Origin: CAYFVU01 sp964346645
GTDB taxonomy: Bacteria; Spirochaetota; Spirochaetia; DSM-16054; Sediminispirochaetaceae
DNA length: 10,090 nucleotides
Direction of reading: 5' to 3'
Assembly: GCA_964346645.1 (NCBI GenBank)
Contig: CAYFVU010000116.1
Location: 1 to 10,090, forward strand
Under the pieces are notes generated by a model that was not told the origin of the DNA, made no database searches, and saw only the letters and a list, made by a program, of their open reading frames with translations. Shown piece by piece: positions 1 to 8,180 of the stretch (position 1 is its first letter; the number at the start of each line of letters is the position of its first letter). A program made the position numbers and the translations under genes.

Positions 1-98
1 CCTTTCCCTCCTCTCGGCGAGTGAAGAGAGGCGAATTGCAGGATTTGAACCACTATGTAAGGTGTACGACTCTCTGCAGCAGGGTGTATAGTGGAGAT

Positions 99-611
99 AT
101 GAAAGAGGGCGAATGGCTGCAAAAAAAAAGTTCAAATGCGCCGTGCGCCGAGCATCAGCATGTATTGGGCATCATGCCGCTCCTCTTGGGAAAGAAGGAG
201 GAGCCGGAGAATTTTGTCCGGACGACCTCGCCGGTCGGAATCGCGGAAGCACTGGAGGATTCCGCCGCACAGGAGACTCCGAAGCACTCGATTACCTGCG
301 CCGCATGCGGACACGTGGTGACCGACGAGAGATTCCGGACCGAAATTGACGGTGACTTTGAACACATGTTCACCAACCCCCACGGATACCTCTTCCGCAT
401 CGGCCTCTTCTCGAATGCGCCGGGGGTGATTCCCGCAGGTATGTGGATCGAGGAGTTCAGCTGGTTCCCGGGTACCCTCTGGAGATTCGTGGTCTGCGGC
501 GGCTGTTACAGTCATCTCGGTTGGGAGTACACGGGTTCGGCCGAGCCAACTGCCTCCACGGGAGGGGATTTCTTCGGGCTCGTTCTCACGAAGCTGCGCG
601 GCGTCGAGTAA
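99..611 (+). CDS. Bacterial cereblon-like CULT-domain protein
   Basis: Small soluble protein (170 aa from this start) whose C-terminal ~110 residues are a CULT domain, the zinc-containing fold of human cereblon that binds thalidomide, uridine-like and cyclic-imide ligands. Visible signature: a first zinc pair CAAC (C67, C70), an NPHGY motif (93-97), SWFPG (121-125), a second zinc pair CGGC (C133, C136), then SHLGWEY (138-144) and a terminal FFGL. W122, W128 and W142 match the aromatic cage of human CRBN (W380, W386, W400), and Y144 matches F402. The human His378 position is Phe, as in the characterised Magnetospirillum CULT protein. No signal peptide, Lon-like domain or DDB1-binding region is present, so this is not a ubiquitin-ligase adaptor; its native bacterial role is unknown. 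The start is uncertain. The frame is open from a GTG at 21, and an ATG at 174 would also keep the whole domain. ATG 99 has only a closely placed GGAG. About 65 residues before the domain look unstructured. It converges on the DUF6320 gene. Confidence 0.88.
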   Translation: MKEGEWLQKKSSNAPCAEHQHVLGIMPLLLGKKEEPENFVRTTSPVGIAEALEDSAAQETPKHSITCAACGHVVTDERFRTEIDGDFEHMFTNPHGYLFRIGLFSNAPGVIPAGMWIEEFSWFPGTLWRFVVCGGCYSHLGWEYTGSAEPTASTGGDFFGLVLTKLRGVE

Positions 612-625
612 CTCCGCCGGCGCCC

Positions 626-641
626 ACGATGAGCGCATCGT
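626..641. terminator. Perfect hairpin between convergent genes, possible bidirectional terminator
   Basis: A perfect 6-bp inverted repeat (ACGATG / CATCGT) with a 4-nt AGCG loop lies in the 38-nt gap between the stop of the CULT gene (611) and the stop of the DUF6320 gene (650). Its position between two convergent 3' ends fits a shared terminator. There is no T-tract on either side and the stem is short, so it could also be a chance repeat or an mRNA 3'-end stabilising hairpin. Confidence 0.35.
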
Positions 642-649
642 ACATACCT

Positions 650-1369
650 CTATGCATTGAAGTAGCGCCTCACGGAGAAGGTGCGGCCGAAGTGATAGTG
701 GATGTACATCAACAGCGCCCCGGTGGGAATGAGCGCCGAGGCGACGATGAGGGACCAGCCGAGCGGAAATGCGCCGAGATCTAATCGTAGGGAGATCAGA
801 GCATCTATACCGAAGCAGAAGAGCGTTATAGCCCAGAGAATCACCGCCGCGAGATTCGCGCCGACCCTCTCGACCTTTCTGCCGTAATAGGTGCAGGCGA
901 GGGTCAGAAAGGCGGCCATGAGGATAATCGGCATGTTCCAATCGAGAAATGCGCCGCTCGCGCCGGCGAGATGGTTGAAGAGAAAACTCAAGAGCAGCGC
1001 CAGAAGAAAATAGGAAACGATGAGGCGCCACATTCCCCGCACGAAGAGAGCGATAGCCACAATGATCCACACTCCCGCGAAGGCGACAATGGGAAATATC
1101 GACCAGTTGATGCTGCGGCTCAGGTAGAAGTCGACCGCTACCACGATCATCAGCGGCACGGCGAGTATGAAGGAGAAGAGCCAGAGTACCACCCTTCGCT
1201 CGGAGGCGGTAAATGGTCTGCGGCTGTAACGCAGACGGTTGTCGCTCCGAGGATAAGCGCCGGTATAGAGAGGAGGCTCTTTCGAAGCCGCGGGAATCGG
1301 CGCCGCGCACAGGGGGCAGGTAACGGTGTCTTCGTCTACCTCTACTCCGCAGTAGGAACAGTAGGGCAT
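650..1369 (-). CDS. DUF6320 family zinc-ribbon membrane protein
   Basis: 239-aa protein with an N-terminal zinc ribbon (CSYC at residues 4-7, CPLC at 18-21), a charged Arg-rich linker (about 35-58), and six hydrophobic segments (about 60-84, 87-110, 115-133, 141-163, 169-194, 200-226), ending in a basic tail. This matches the DUF6320 architecture, often annotated simply as a zinc-ribbon domain-containing membrane protein. The biochemical role is unknown. The ATG at 1369 is preceded by a strong GGAGGAG ribosome binding site about 6 nt away and overlaps the end of the upstream acyltransferase gene by 28 nt, so the two are probably translationally coupled. The tight pairing with an acyltransferase suggests a membrane anchor, a transporter, or a partner that presents a lipid or alcohol substrate; this is inference from context only. 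Confidence 0.82.
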   Translation of the reverse strand: MPYCSYCGVEVDEDTVTCPLCAAPIPAASKEPPLYTGAYPRSDNRLRYSRRPFTASERRVVLWLFSFILAVPLMIVVAVDFYLSRSINWSIFPIVAFAGVWIIVAIALFVRGMWRLIVSYFLLALLLSFLFNHLAGASGAFLDWNMPIILMAAFLTLACTYYGRKVERVGANLAAVILWAITLFCFGIDALISLRLDLGAFPLGWSLIVASALIPTGALLMYIHYHFGRTFSVRRYFNA

Positions 1370-2700
1370 GTGACTCCTCCTCCTCTCCAGTTTCCTTCGA
1401 GACGCACCTGTATTCCCTCCCGGCGCAGGCGAGTAAAGAATAGCCTCTCGAGGGCAGTCTCTTCAATAAGGCTGCCGAAGGTGACGACCAAACTGTCGCC
1501 GTAGCTCACCACGCCGCATTTCTTCTTCAAGACCGGCGACGGAGGAGGCACGAAGGTCACCCCCTCCACCAAGTCCTGTAACGGGGCGGGAAACGAAACA
1601 CGTCCCATGTTCGAGAGGCTGCCGGAAAATCGGCTCTCCCCGTAGTCGCGGTAGATCGACTTGAGGGCAAAGTTCTTCACGAAGAGGGGTGCGAGCCTGA
1701 TGAGAGGATGCACCGCCCCCCATACGTTGCGCGAGATCTGTTGGGAGAGGTGCCGATGGTCGACCTGGGTCCGCATGAAGTGATGGACTTTTTTCGCGAT
1801 CTCCTCGAGCTCATAGTGTCCGAGGCGGGTATCGAGCAGGGGATTGAGGGTGAGAAAAAAGTTGCGCATGGTACTGCTCGGCAGGATGGTGCGCAGATTA
1901 ATGGGGACCATCACCGATAGGGGGTGGCGGGCGCCGCCCCGCAGCTCCTGGATCTCCTGGAGGGCGGCAAAGTAGACGGCGGTGAGGTACTCGGTCAGAG
2001 AAACTCCGAGCTCCTTCGCCCTTCCTCGCACCGCTCCGACCGGCATCTCGCCGGTGAGAATACGGTAGCCGTACAGGGGCAGTTTCGTACCCCGCAGGTG
2101 GAACACACGCTTCTCCTGGTCCGGCGTCGGGACCCGCCGGTCGTAGTAACGGCGAAAATCGTCTCTGAACTCTCGCTCACTTACCTCTGCATACTTGCCC
2201 CTCTCTTCGAGGAGCAGGATCTGCGGGTCGCCCCCCAATTCCCGTCTGAGGCGGGACTCCTCAGCTTCCGTGAGCTCAGGATCGGTTAGGAGGTATGCGG
2301 CGAGAAGAGAAGCGAGGAAGCGAAACGCTCCAGTGGCATCGGTCAACGCGTGGCTGAACTCCATCGCCAACGTGCGGCCGTGTGCGCGGATACGGAATGG
2401 AAATACACCCCGTTTCTTGATCGGCATGTAGGTACAGGGGGTCAGGCTGTCGACCACGGGCCGCGGAAGGCGGGGGTTCTCCTCGAGGCTGTACCAGAAG
2501 GCGCCGGGCCGCAGCTGCGTCCTGTAGTAGGGAAAACGCCGCATGACCGGCTCTACCGCCCGGGCGAGACGATCCGCATGCACCGGGGAGCTCAAACGGA
2601 CGGCGAGACGAAAGAGAGTGGTGTTCCTCCTGCTGAGCACCGAAGGGTAGAGATTTCCGGTGTTGTCCAGCCGGTACCACTGTTTATATGTCACGGACAT
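1342..2700 (-). CDS. HxxxD-type acyltransferase (alcohol acetyltransferase / condensation-domain-like)
   Basis: 452-aa soluble protein of the CoA-dependent acyltransferase superfamily, which includes yeast-type alcohol acetyltransferases, PapA5 and NRPS condensation domains. The catalytic motif FSHALTDATG lies at about residues 115-124, with H117 as the likely general base and D121 as the structural Asp of HxxxDxxG. A central segment VPINLRTILPSSTMRNFF (about residue 265 on) and a late SLSNMGRVSFP stretch resemble the second half of the fold, including the hinge/latch area. The ATG at 2700 is chosen because AAGGA lies about 8 nt upstream and it overlaps the stop of the preceding radical SAM gene by 10 nt; an in-frame GTG at 2721 is possible but less likely. 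It lies in the middle of a three-gene operon, before DUF6320. It probably transfers an acyl group from CoA to an alcohol or amine; the acceptor cannot be read from the sequence. Confidence 0.78.
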   Translation of the reverse strand: MSVTYKQWYRLDNTGNLYPSVLSRRNTTLFRLAVRLSSPVHADRLARAVEPVMRRFPYYRTQLRPGAFWYSLEENPRLPRPVVDSLTPCTYMPIKKRGVFPFRIRAHGRTLAMEFSHALTDATGAFRFLASLLAAYLLTDPELTEAEESRLRRELGGDPQILLLEERGKYAEVSEREFRDDFRRYYDRRVPTPDQEKRVFHLRGTKLPLYGYRILTGEMPVGAVRGRAKELGVSLTEYLTAVYFAALQEIQELRGGARHPLSVMVPINLRTILPSSTMRNFFLTLNPLLDTRLGHYELEEIAKKVHHFMRTQVDHRHLSQQISRNVWGAVHPLIRLAPLFVKNFALKSIYRDYGESRFSGSLSNMGRVSFPAPLQDLVEGVTFVPPPSPVLKKKCGVVSYGDSLVVTFGSLIEETALERLFFTRLRREGIQVRLEGNWRGGGVTCPTVPTAE

Positions 2701-3845
2701 CGTATGAATCCTTGGGCCCACAGGCAGCCTCCGCAGGTGGGGTGGAGGTTGCCGAAGCAGTCTTCCTCGTTCCCGTATGCGAAGTCGCAGCTGTCGCAGA
2801 GGGTGCAGGGAGAGAAGTTGAAGTCATCGAGCCGCTCCCGGAAGTCTAAATAATCCGGATCTCGCCACAGCTCGATCAGACTCCGATACACGGGCGTCGT
2901 CCCACCCGCTCCTCCCCCGCCGGAGGTGAGCCGGCCGAACGAGGCTGCCCTCACCGTGCGGTGATGGTCGTTTATTCGGCTCTCGTGGTCGTGGAGAAGG
3001 GGAAGGCAGGGGGCAACCTCGCCGTCCCACCGTACCGAGAGGCTTCGCTCATCGACGAAGGGACAGAGATCCGACACACCCCGGTATTCCATGTGTCCGA
3101 AATCTGTGCGGGCGCCCGCCCGCAGAAGAGCGCCGAAACTGTCGAGCACCTCGCGGCTCGGGTCCATGCGTGGAAGGCTCACCCGCGGCTCCATGTCGGC
3201 GCCGCCGTAGAGCTCATCCTTGTACAGCATCTCTTCGGCGGAGGCCTCGTCGTGGGGATCGATATTGGTCGTGACAATCCGGCGAACCTTCAACCGCCGG
3301 GCTATGTGCAGCAAGGCGGGGAGCTCGTGCAGATTCTTTCGCATGAGCACGGTGGCGAATCCGAGCTCGGGTACCCGCCGGGCATCGCCCAGTCTCCTTC
3401 TGTCTCGTCGCACTATCTCCCGAAAGCTCTCGAGGTTGCGGAGTATCTCCGTCAGATGGTCGCCGAGTCGGATATCGGCGAAGCTCTCCGGCGTCGCCCC
3501 GTCTATCGAGACCCAGAGCATGTCGAGTCCCGCCTCTACAAGCGATTCGCTTACCTGCTCGGTGAGCAGGATGCCGTTCGTGATCATCTCTGTTCTACAG
3601 CCTGCCTCGGATGCGCGACGGATGAGTCCTTCTACACCTCGGTAGGTGAGCGGCTCGCCGAAGCCTCCGAAGAATAACAGGGGAGGGCCCGGCATGCCGG
3701 CGGCCTCGTCGATGATGCGTTCGGCAAGGCGGAGGTCCATATTTCCCATCTCCTCGTTCCACCAGTGGCGCATGCAGGTCGAGCAGGCGAGGTTGCAGCA
3801 GTTGGTCAATTCGATGTTTATTCTTCTGGGATAGTCGATCTTCAT
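2691..3845 (-). CDS. Radical SAM protein with Cys-rich SPASM-type C-terminus
   Basis: 384-aa iron-sulfur enzyme. The radical SAM cluster motif CNLACSTC (C17, C21, C24) is followed by the GGFGEP stretch (about 60-65) that contacts SAM and by WVSIDG (about 111-116). The C-terminal third has nine cysteines (C261, C280, C347, C350, C353, C363, C371, C374, C383 from this start), consistent with a SPASM-like domain holding auxiliary 4Fe-4S clusters. The end (DCFGN, PTCGGCLWAQG, CP terminus) resembles from memory the tungsten-cofactor oxidoreductase radical SAM maturases (Cmo-like), but no aldehyde:ferredoxin oxidoreductase gene is visible, so the substrate stays open. A Gly-rich insert (about 307-315) interrupts the SPASM region. 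The start is uncertain: ATG 3845 gives the usual spacing to the CxxxCxxC motif but has no clear ribosome site, while an in-frame ATG at 3881 has AAGG 5 nt upstream. It is the first gene of the operon; its stop overlaps the acyltransferase start. Confidence 0.83.
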   Translation of the reverse strand: MKIDYPRRINIELTNCCNLACSTCMRHWWNEEMGNMDLRLAERIIDEAAGMPGPPLLFFGGFGEPLTYRGVEGLIRRASEAGCRTEMITNGILLTEQVSESLVEAGLDMLWVSIDGATPESFADIRLGDHLTEILRNLESFREIVRRDRRRLGDARRVPELGFATVLMRKNLHELPALLHIARRLKVRRIVTTNIDPHDEASAEEMLYKDELYGGADMEPRVSLPRMDPSREVLDSFGALLRAGARTDFGHMEYRGVSDLCPFVDERSLSVRWDGEVAPCLPLLHDHESRINDHHRTVRAASFGRLTSGGGGAGGTTPVYRSLIELWRDPDYLDFRERLDDFNFSPCTLCDSCDFAYGNEEDCFGNLHPTCGGCLWAQGFIRCP

Positions 3846-3916
3846 TTGAAGACCAGTATAACAAATAAATGAGTCTTGCATCTTCCCCTTATCTCTTCTA
3901 CTATTCCGGTACAACT
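3846..3916. promoter_or_regulatory. Divergent intergenic region with overlapping -10-like elements
   Basis: This 71-bp AT-richer stretch separates the radical SAM operon (-) from the NifA-like regulator (+) and must hold both promoters if the chosen starts are right. AGTATAAC at 3855-3862 reads TATAAC (3857-3862) on the plus strand and TATACT (3860-3855) on the minus strand, so two -10-like hexamers overlap head to head. No good -35 hexamer is seen for either at 16-18 bp, which would fit activator-dependent control. The plus-strand element would give a leader of about 48 nt for the regulator. The minus-strand one would give an almost leaderless message for ATG 3845. Confidence 0.35.
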
Positions 3917-5532
<1,616 letters not shown>

Positions 5533-5542
<10 letters not shown>

Positions 5543-5562
5543 GAATGCAAGAAACTGATAAT
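5533..5562 (+). promoter_or_regulatory. Candidate sigma70-type promoter for glycogen phosphorylase
   Basis: TCGACG (5533-5538, 4 of 6 to the -35 consensus), an 18-bp spacer, and GATAAT (5557-5562, 5 of 6 to the -10 consensus). Transcription would begin near 5569, giving a leader of about 19 nt that includes AGGAG and the ATG at 5588. The -35 box overlaps the end of the regulator gene. No sigma54-type GG-N10-GC element is seen here, so the phosphorylase may instead be read through from the regulator. Confidence 0.33.
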
Positions 5563-5587
5563 GCGAGAAAAGGAGAACCACACTGAT

Positions 5588-8149
5588 ATGTCTGAAAGAA
5601 GCGATAATGAAAGAGAGATGCTGAGCCCGCATCCGGGAGATGCGGCAGTCAACAGCCGGCACGGAAAGGACGAGGAGTCCCTCTCCTGGGGTTTTGCCGA
5701 GCACATGAAGTATACACTGGGTGTAGACCGCTACTCGGCGATACCCCACGACCAGTTCATGGCCCTCGCCCACACGGTGCGAGACCGCATCATGCACCAG
5801 TGGATGAAGACGAAACAGATCCACCACGAGCGCAACGCCAAACGGATATACTACCTCTCTCTCGAGTTCCTCATGGGACGGGCGATGGGCAACAACGTCA
5901 TCAACATGGAGCTCGAGGACGAGGTGAGGTCCGCCATGGAGGAGATGGGCTACAGTTACGAGGAGCTCATAGAGCAGGAGGCCGACGCCGGCCTCGGAAA
6001 CGGAGGCCTCGGACGGCTGGCATCCTGCTTTCTCGACTCCATGGCGACCATGCAGCTGCCGGCCTACGGCTACGGCCTCCGCTACGACTACGGTATATTC
6101 CGCCAAGAGATCGAGAACGGACGGCAGGTCGAACAGCCCGACGACTGGCTGCGCTGGGAGAATCCATGGGAGGTCGAACGGCCGAGCCTCTCAGTGGAGG
6201 TACACTTCGGCGGCAGGGTCGAGACGATCACCGAACACCGCCGTAAGGTCTTCAAATGGGTAGAAACCCAGCCGGTCATCGGCATCCCCTTCGACATGCC
6301 CATTGTCGGCTACGGAGGGACCACGGTAAATACCCTTCGCCTGTGGAGCGCAAAGGCGGCCGAGGAGTTCGATTTTCAGGACTTCAACGCCGGCGACTAC
6401 ATAGAGGCAGTCAGCCAGAAGGTCATGGCCGAGAACCTGACCAAGGTCCTCTACCCCAACGACAAGCTCTACCTGGGCAAGGAGCTGCGTCTGCGTCAGC
6501 AGTACTTCTTTGTCTCCTGCTCGCTGCAGGACATCCTGCGCCGCTTCAAGAAGTCGGGAGCCCCGGCGCGTCGTTTTCCCGACTACGCAGCAATACAGTT
6601 GAACGACACCCACCCCTCGATGGCGGTGCCCGAGCTGATGCGGCTCTTGATGGACCAGGAGGGCTTGAGCTGGGACCAGTCATGGGACATTACCGTCCGT
6701 ACCATGGGCTACACCAACCACACCCTCATGCCCGAGGCGCTCGAGAAATGGCCGGTACCGATGCTCGAAAAGCTCCTTCCGCGTCACCTGCAGATAATCT
6801 ACGAGATAAACCACCGTTTTCTGAAGAAAGCGATCACCGTCTTTCCAAAAAACATGCGGAAGATACAGAGCGTGAGCCTCGTCGAGGAGTCCGAGCCGAA
6901 GCAGATCCGCATGGCCCACCTCGCCATTGTCGGCAGCCACTCCACCAACGGGGTTGCCGAGCTCCACACACAGCTGTTGCGCAAGCGGCTCGTGCCCAAC
7001 CTCGCAAAAATCTACCCCGAGCGCTTCAACAGCAAAACAAACGGCATTACCCAGCGCCGTTTTCTCCTGCACGCCAATCCGCCGCTCGCCGATCTTGTTA
7101 CCGAGACGATAGGAGAGAACTGGATAACCGACTTCTCGCAGCTCTCAAAGCTCGAGCCCTACGCCGACGACGCCTCCTTCCGCGAAAGGTTCCAGGAGGT
7201 AAAGCGTGAGGCAAAGCGCAAGTTCGCCGACTACCTCGCCGAACAGCACGGCTGGAAAATAGACCCGGAGAGCCTCTTCGACGTGCAGGTAAAGAGGATC
7301 CACGAGTACAAGCGGCAGCTGCTGAACGCCCTCCACATCGTAATGCTCTACAATCGGATGATAAACGGTAACCCGGACGACTTCGTCCCGCGCACCTTTC
7401 TCTTCGGCGGCAAGGCCGCCCCGGGCTATGTGGAGGCGAAGCTCATCATCAAGTTCATAAACAACCTCGCCTCGGTAATCAACAGCGATGAGAAGCTGAA
7501 GGGAAAGCTGAGAGTCCACTTCGTCCCCAACTATCGGGTTTCCCTCGCCGAGCGGATCATTCCGGCGACCGACCTCTCCGAGCAGATCTCCACAGCCGGA
7601 ACGGAGGCCTCCGGCACGGGGAACATGAAATTCATGTGTAACGGCGCACTGACCATCGGTACCCTCGACGGGGCGAACATCGAGATCGCCGAAGAGGCGG
7701 GCAAGGAGAACGTATTTCTCTTCGGGCTGACCGCAGACGAGGTGGCGGACCTCGCCCCCACCTACGATTCCGCGAGCTACTATCGCAGCAATGAGGAAAT
7801 TAAGGAGGCCATCGACCTCATAAGCTCGGGCCACTTCAACTTCTCCGAGCCGGGCATATTCGACCCGATCCAGCGGATGCTCCTCCGCGACGGGGATAGG
7901 TACATGCACCTCGCAGACCTCTCGAGCTACGCCGAGACCCAGGCTGAGACGGAACGGCTGTACCGGGACGAGCGTGAGGAGTGGAACCGCAGAGCGATCG
8001 TCAACATCGCATCGGCGGGAAAGTTCTCCTCCGACCGCACTATAGATCAGTATGCAAAGGAAATATGGAAGGTCGAACCGTTACCGATAAACAAGGATGT
8101 CGACCCCTGCGACACCCTCGAAGATGCGCGGGCAAAGAACGGTGCATAG
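5588..8149 (+). CDS. glgP: Glycogen/starch/alpha-glucan phosphorylase (GT35)
   Basis: 853-aa cytoplasmic PLP enzyme (EC 2.4.1.1) that removes glucose-1-phosphate from the non-reducing ends of glycogen using phosphate. Family motifs are all present: RIYYLSLEFLMGR near the N-terminus, GLGNGGLGRLASC (about 135-146), WEVERP, QLNDTHPS (His342), RIHEYKRQ (about 570-577), FGGKAAPGY, and the PLP block GTEASGTGNMKFMCNG, in which K681 is the predicted Schiff-base lysine, almost the same index as in the rabbit muscle enzyme (K680). The length matches animal-type phosphorylases (about 840) rather than the shorter bacterial ones. The N-terminal tail (about 35 residues) is polar and I see no counterpart of the animal Ser14 site. 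ATG 5588 is chosen for AGGAG 12 nt upstream; an ATG at 5561 would add 9 residues but has no ribosome site. It follows the sigma54 regulator by 45 nt and converges on the histidine kinase with an 11-nt gap. Confidence 0.97.
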   Translation: MSERSDNEREMLSPHPGDAAVNSRHGKDEESLSWGFAEHMKYTLGVDRYSAIPHDQFMALAHTVRDRIMHQWMKTKQIHHERNAKRIYYLSLEFLMGRAMGNNVINMELEDEVRSAMEEMGYSYEELIEQEADAGLGNGGLGRLASCFLDSMATMQLPAYGYGLRYDYGIFRQEIENGRQVEQPDDWLRWENPWEVERPSLSVEVHFGGRVETITEHRRKVFKWVETQPVIGIPFDMPIVGYGGTTVNTLRLWSAKAAEEFDFQDFNAGDYIEAVSQKVMAENLTKVLYPNDKLYLGKELRLRQQYFFVSCSLQDILRRFKKSGAPARRFPDYAAIQLNDTHPSMAVPELMRLLMDQEGLSWDQSWDITVRTMGYTNHTLMPEALEKWPVPMLEKLLPRHLQIIYEINHRFLKKAITVFPKNMRKIQSVSLVEESEPKQIRMAHLAIVGSHSTNGVAELHTQLLRKRLVPNLAKIYPERFNSKTNGITQRRFLLHANPPLADLVTETIGENWITDFSQLSKLEPYADDASFRERFQEVKREAKRKFADYLAEQHGWKIDPESLFDVQVKRIHEYKRQLLNALHIVMLYNRMINGNPDDFVPRTFLFGGKAAPGYVEAKLIIKFINNLASVINSDEKLKGKLRVHFVPNYRVSLAERIIPATDLSEQISTAGTEASGTGNMKFMCNGALTIGTLDGANIEIAEEAGKENVFLFGLTADEVADLAPTYDSASYYRSNEEIKEAIDLISSGHFNFSEPGIFDPIQRMLLRDGDRYMHLADLSSYAETQAETERLYRDEREEWNRRAIVNIASAGKFSSDRTIDQYAKEIWKVEPLPINKDVDPCDTLEDARAKNGA

Positions 8150-8180
8150 CGGAAGCTGAATCAGAGCAGCGAATCTTCCG
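8150..8180. repeat. Imperfect inverted repeat at convergent gene ends
   Basis: CGGAA+GCTG (8150-8158) can pair with CAGC (8167-8170) and TTCCG (8176-8180), leaving an 8-nt loop and a 5-nt one-sided bulge. It spans the 11-nt gap between glgP and the histidine kinase and enters the last codons of the kinase. It may act as a bidirectional 3'-end structure, but there is no T-tract on either strand. Confidence 0.25.

Noticed and set aside
36..60. T-loop-like sequence (GGATTTGAACC, i.e. GGTTCAAATCC on the minus strand) suggesting a tRNA gene or fragment
   Set aside because: The flanking bases do not form a 5-bp T stem, and no complementary acceptor stem or cloverleaf can be drawn on the minus strand.
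132..1466. Long minus-strand open frame of 444 codons overlapping the CULT and DUF6320 genes
   Set aside because: The translation is Arg/Ser/Leu-rich low-complexity text with no recognisable motif, while the overlapped frames carry clear conserved domains; it is a shadow of GC-rich coding.
6256..7209. Long plus-strand open frame of 317 codons inside glgP, plus several minus-strand frames opposite glgP and the regulator
   Set aside because: All overlap genes with complete catalytic motifs, and their translations lack any family signature.
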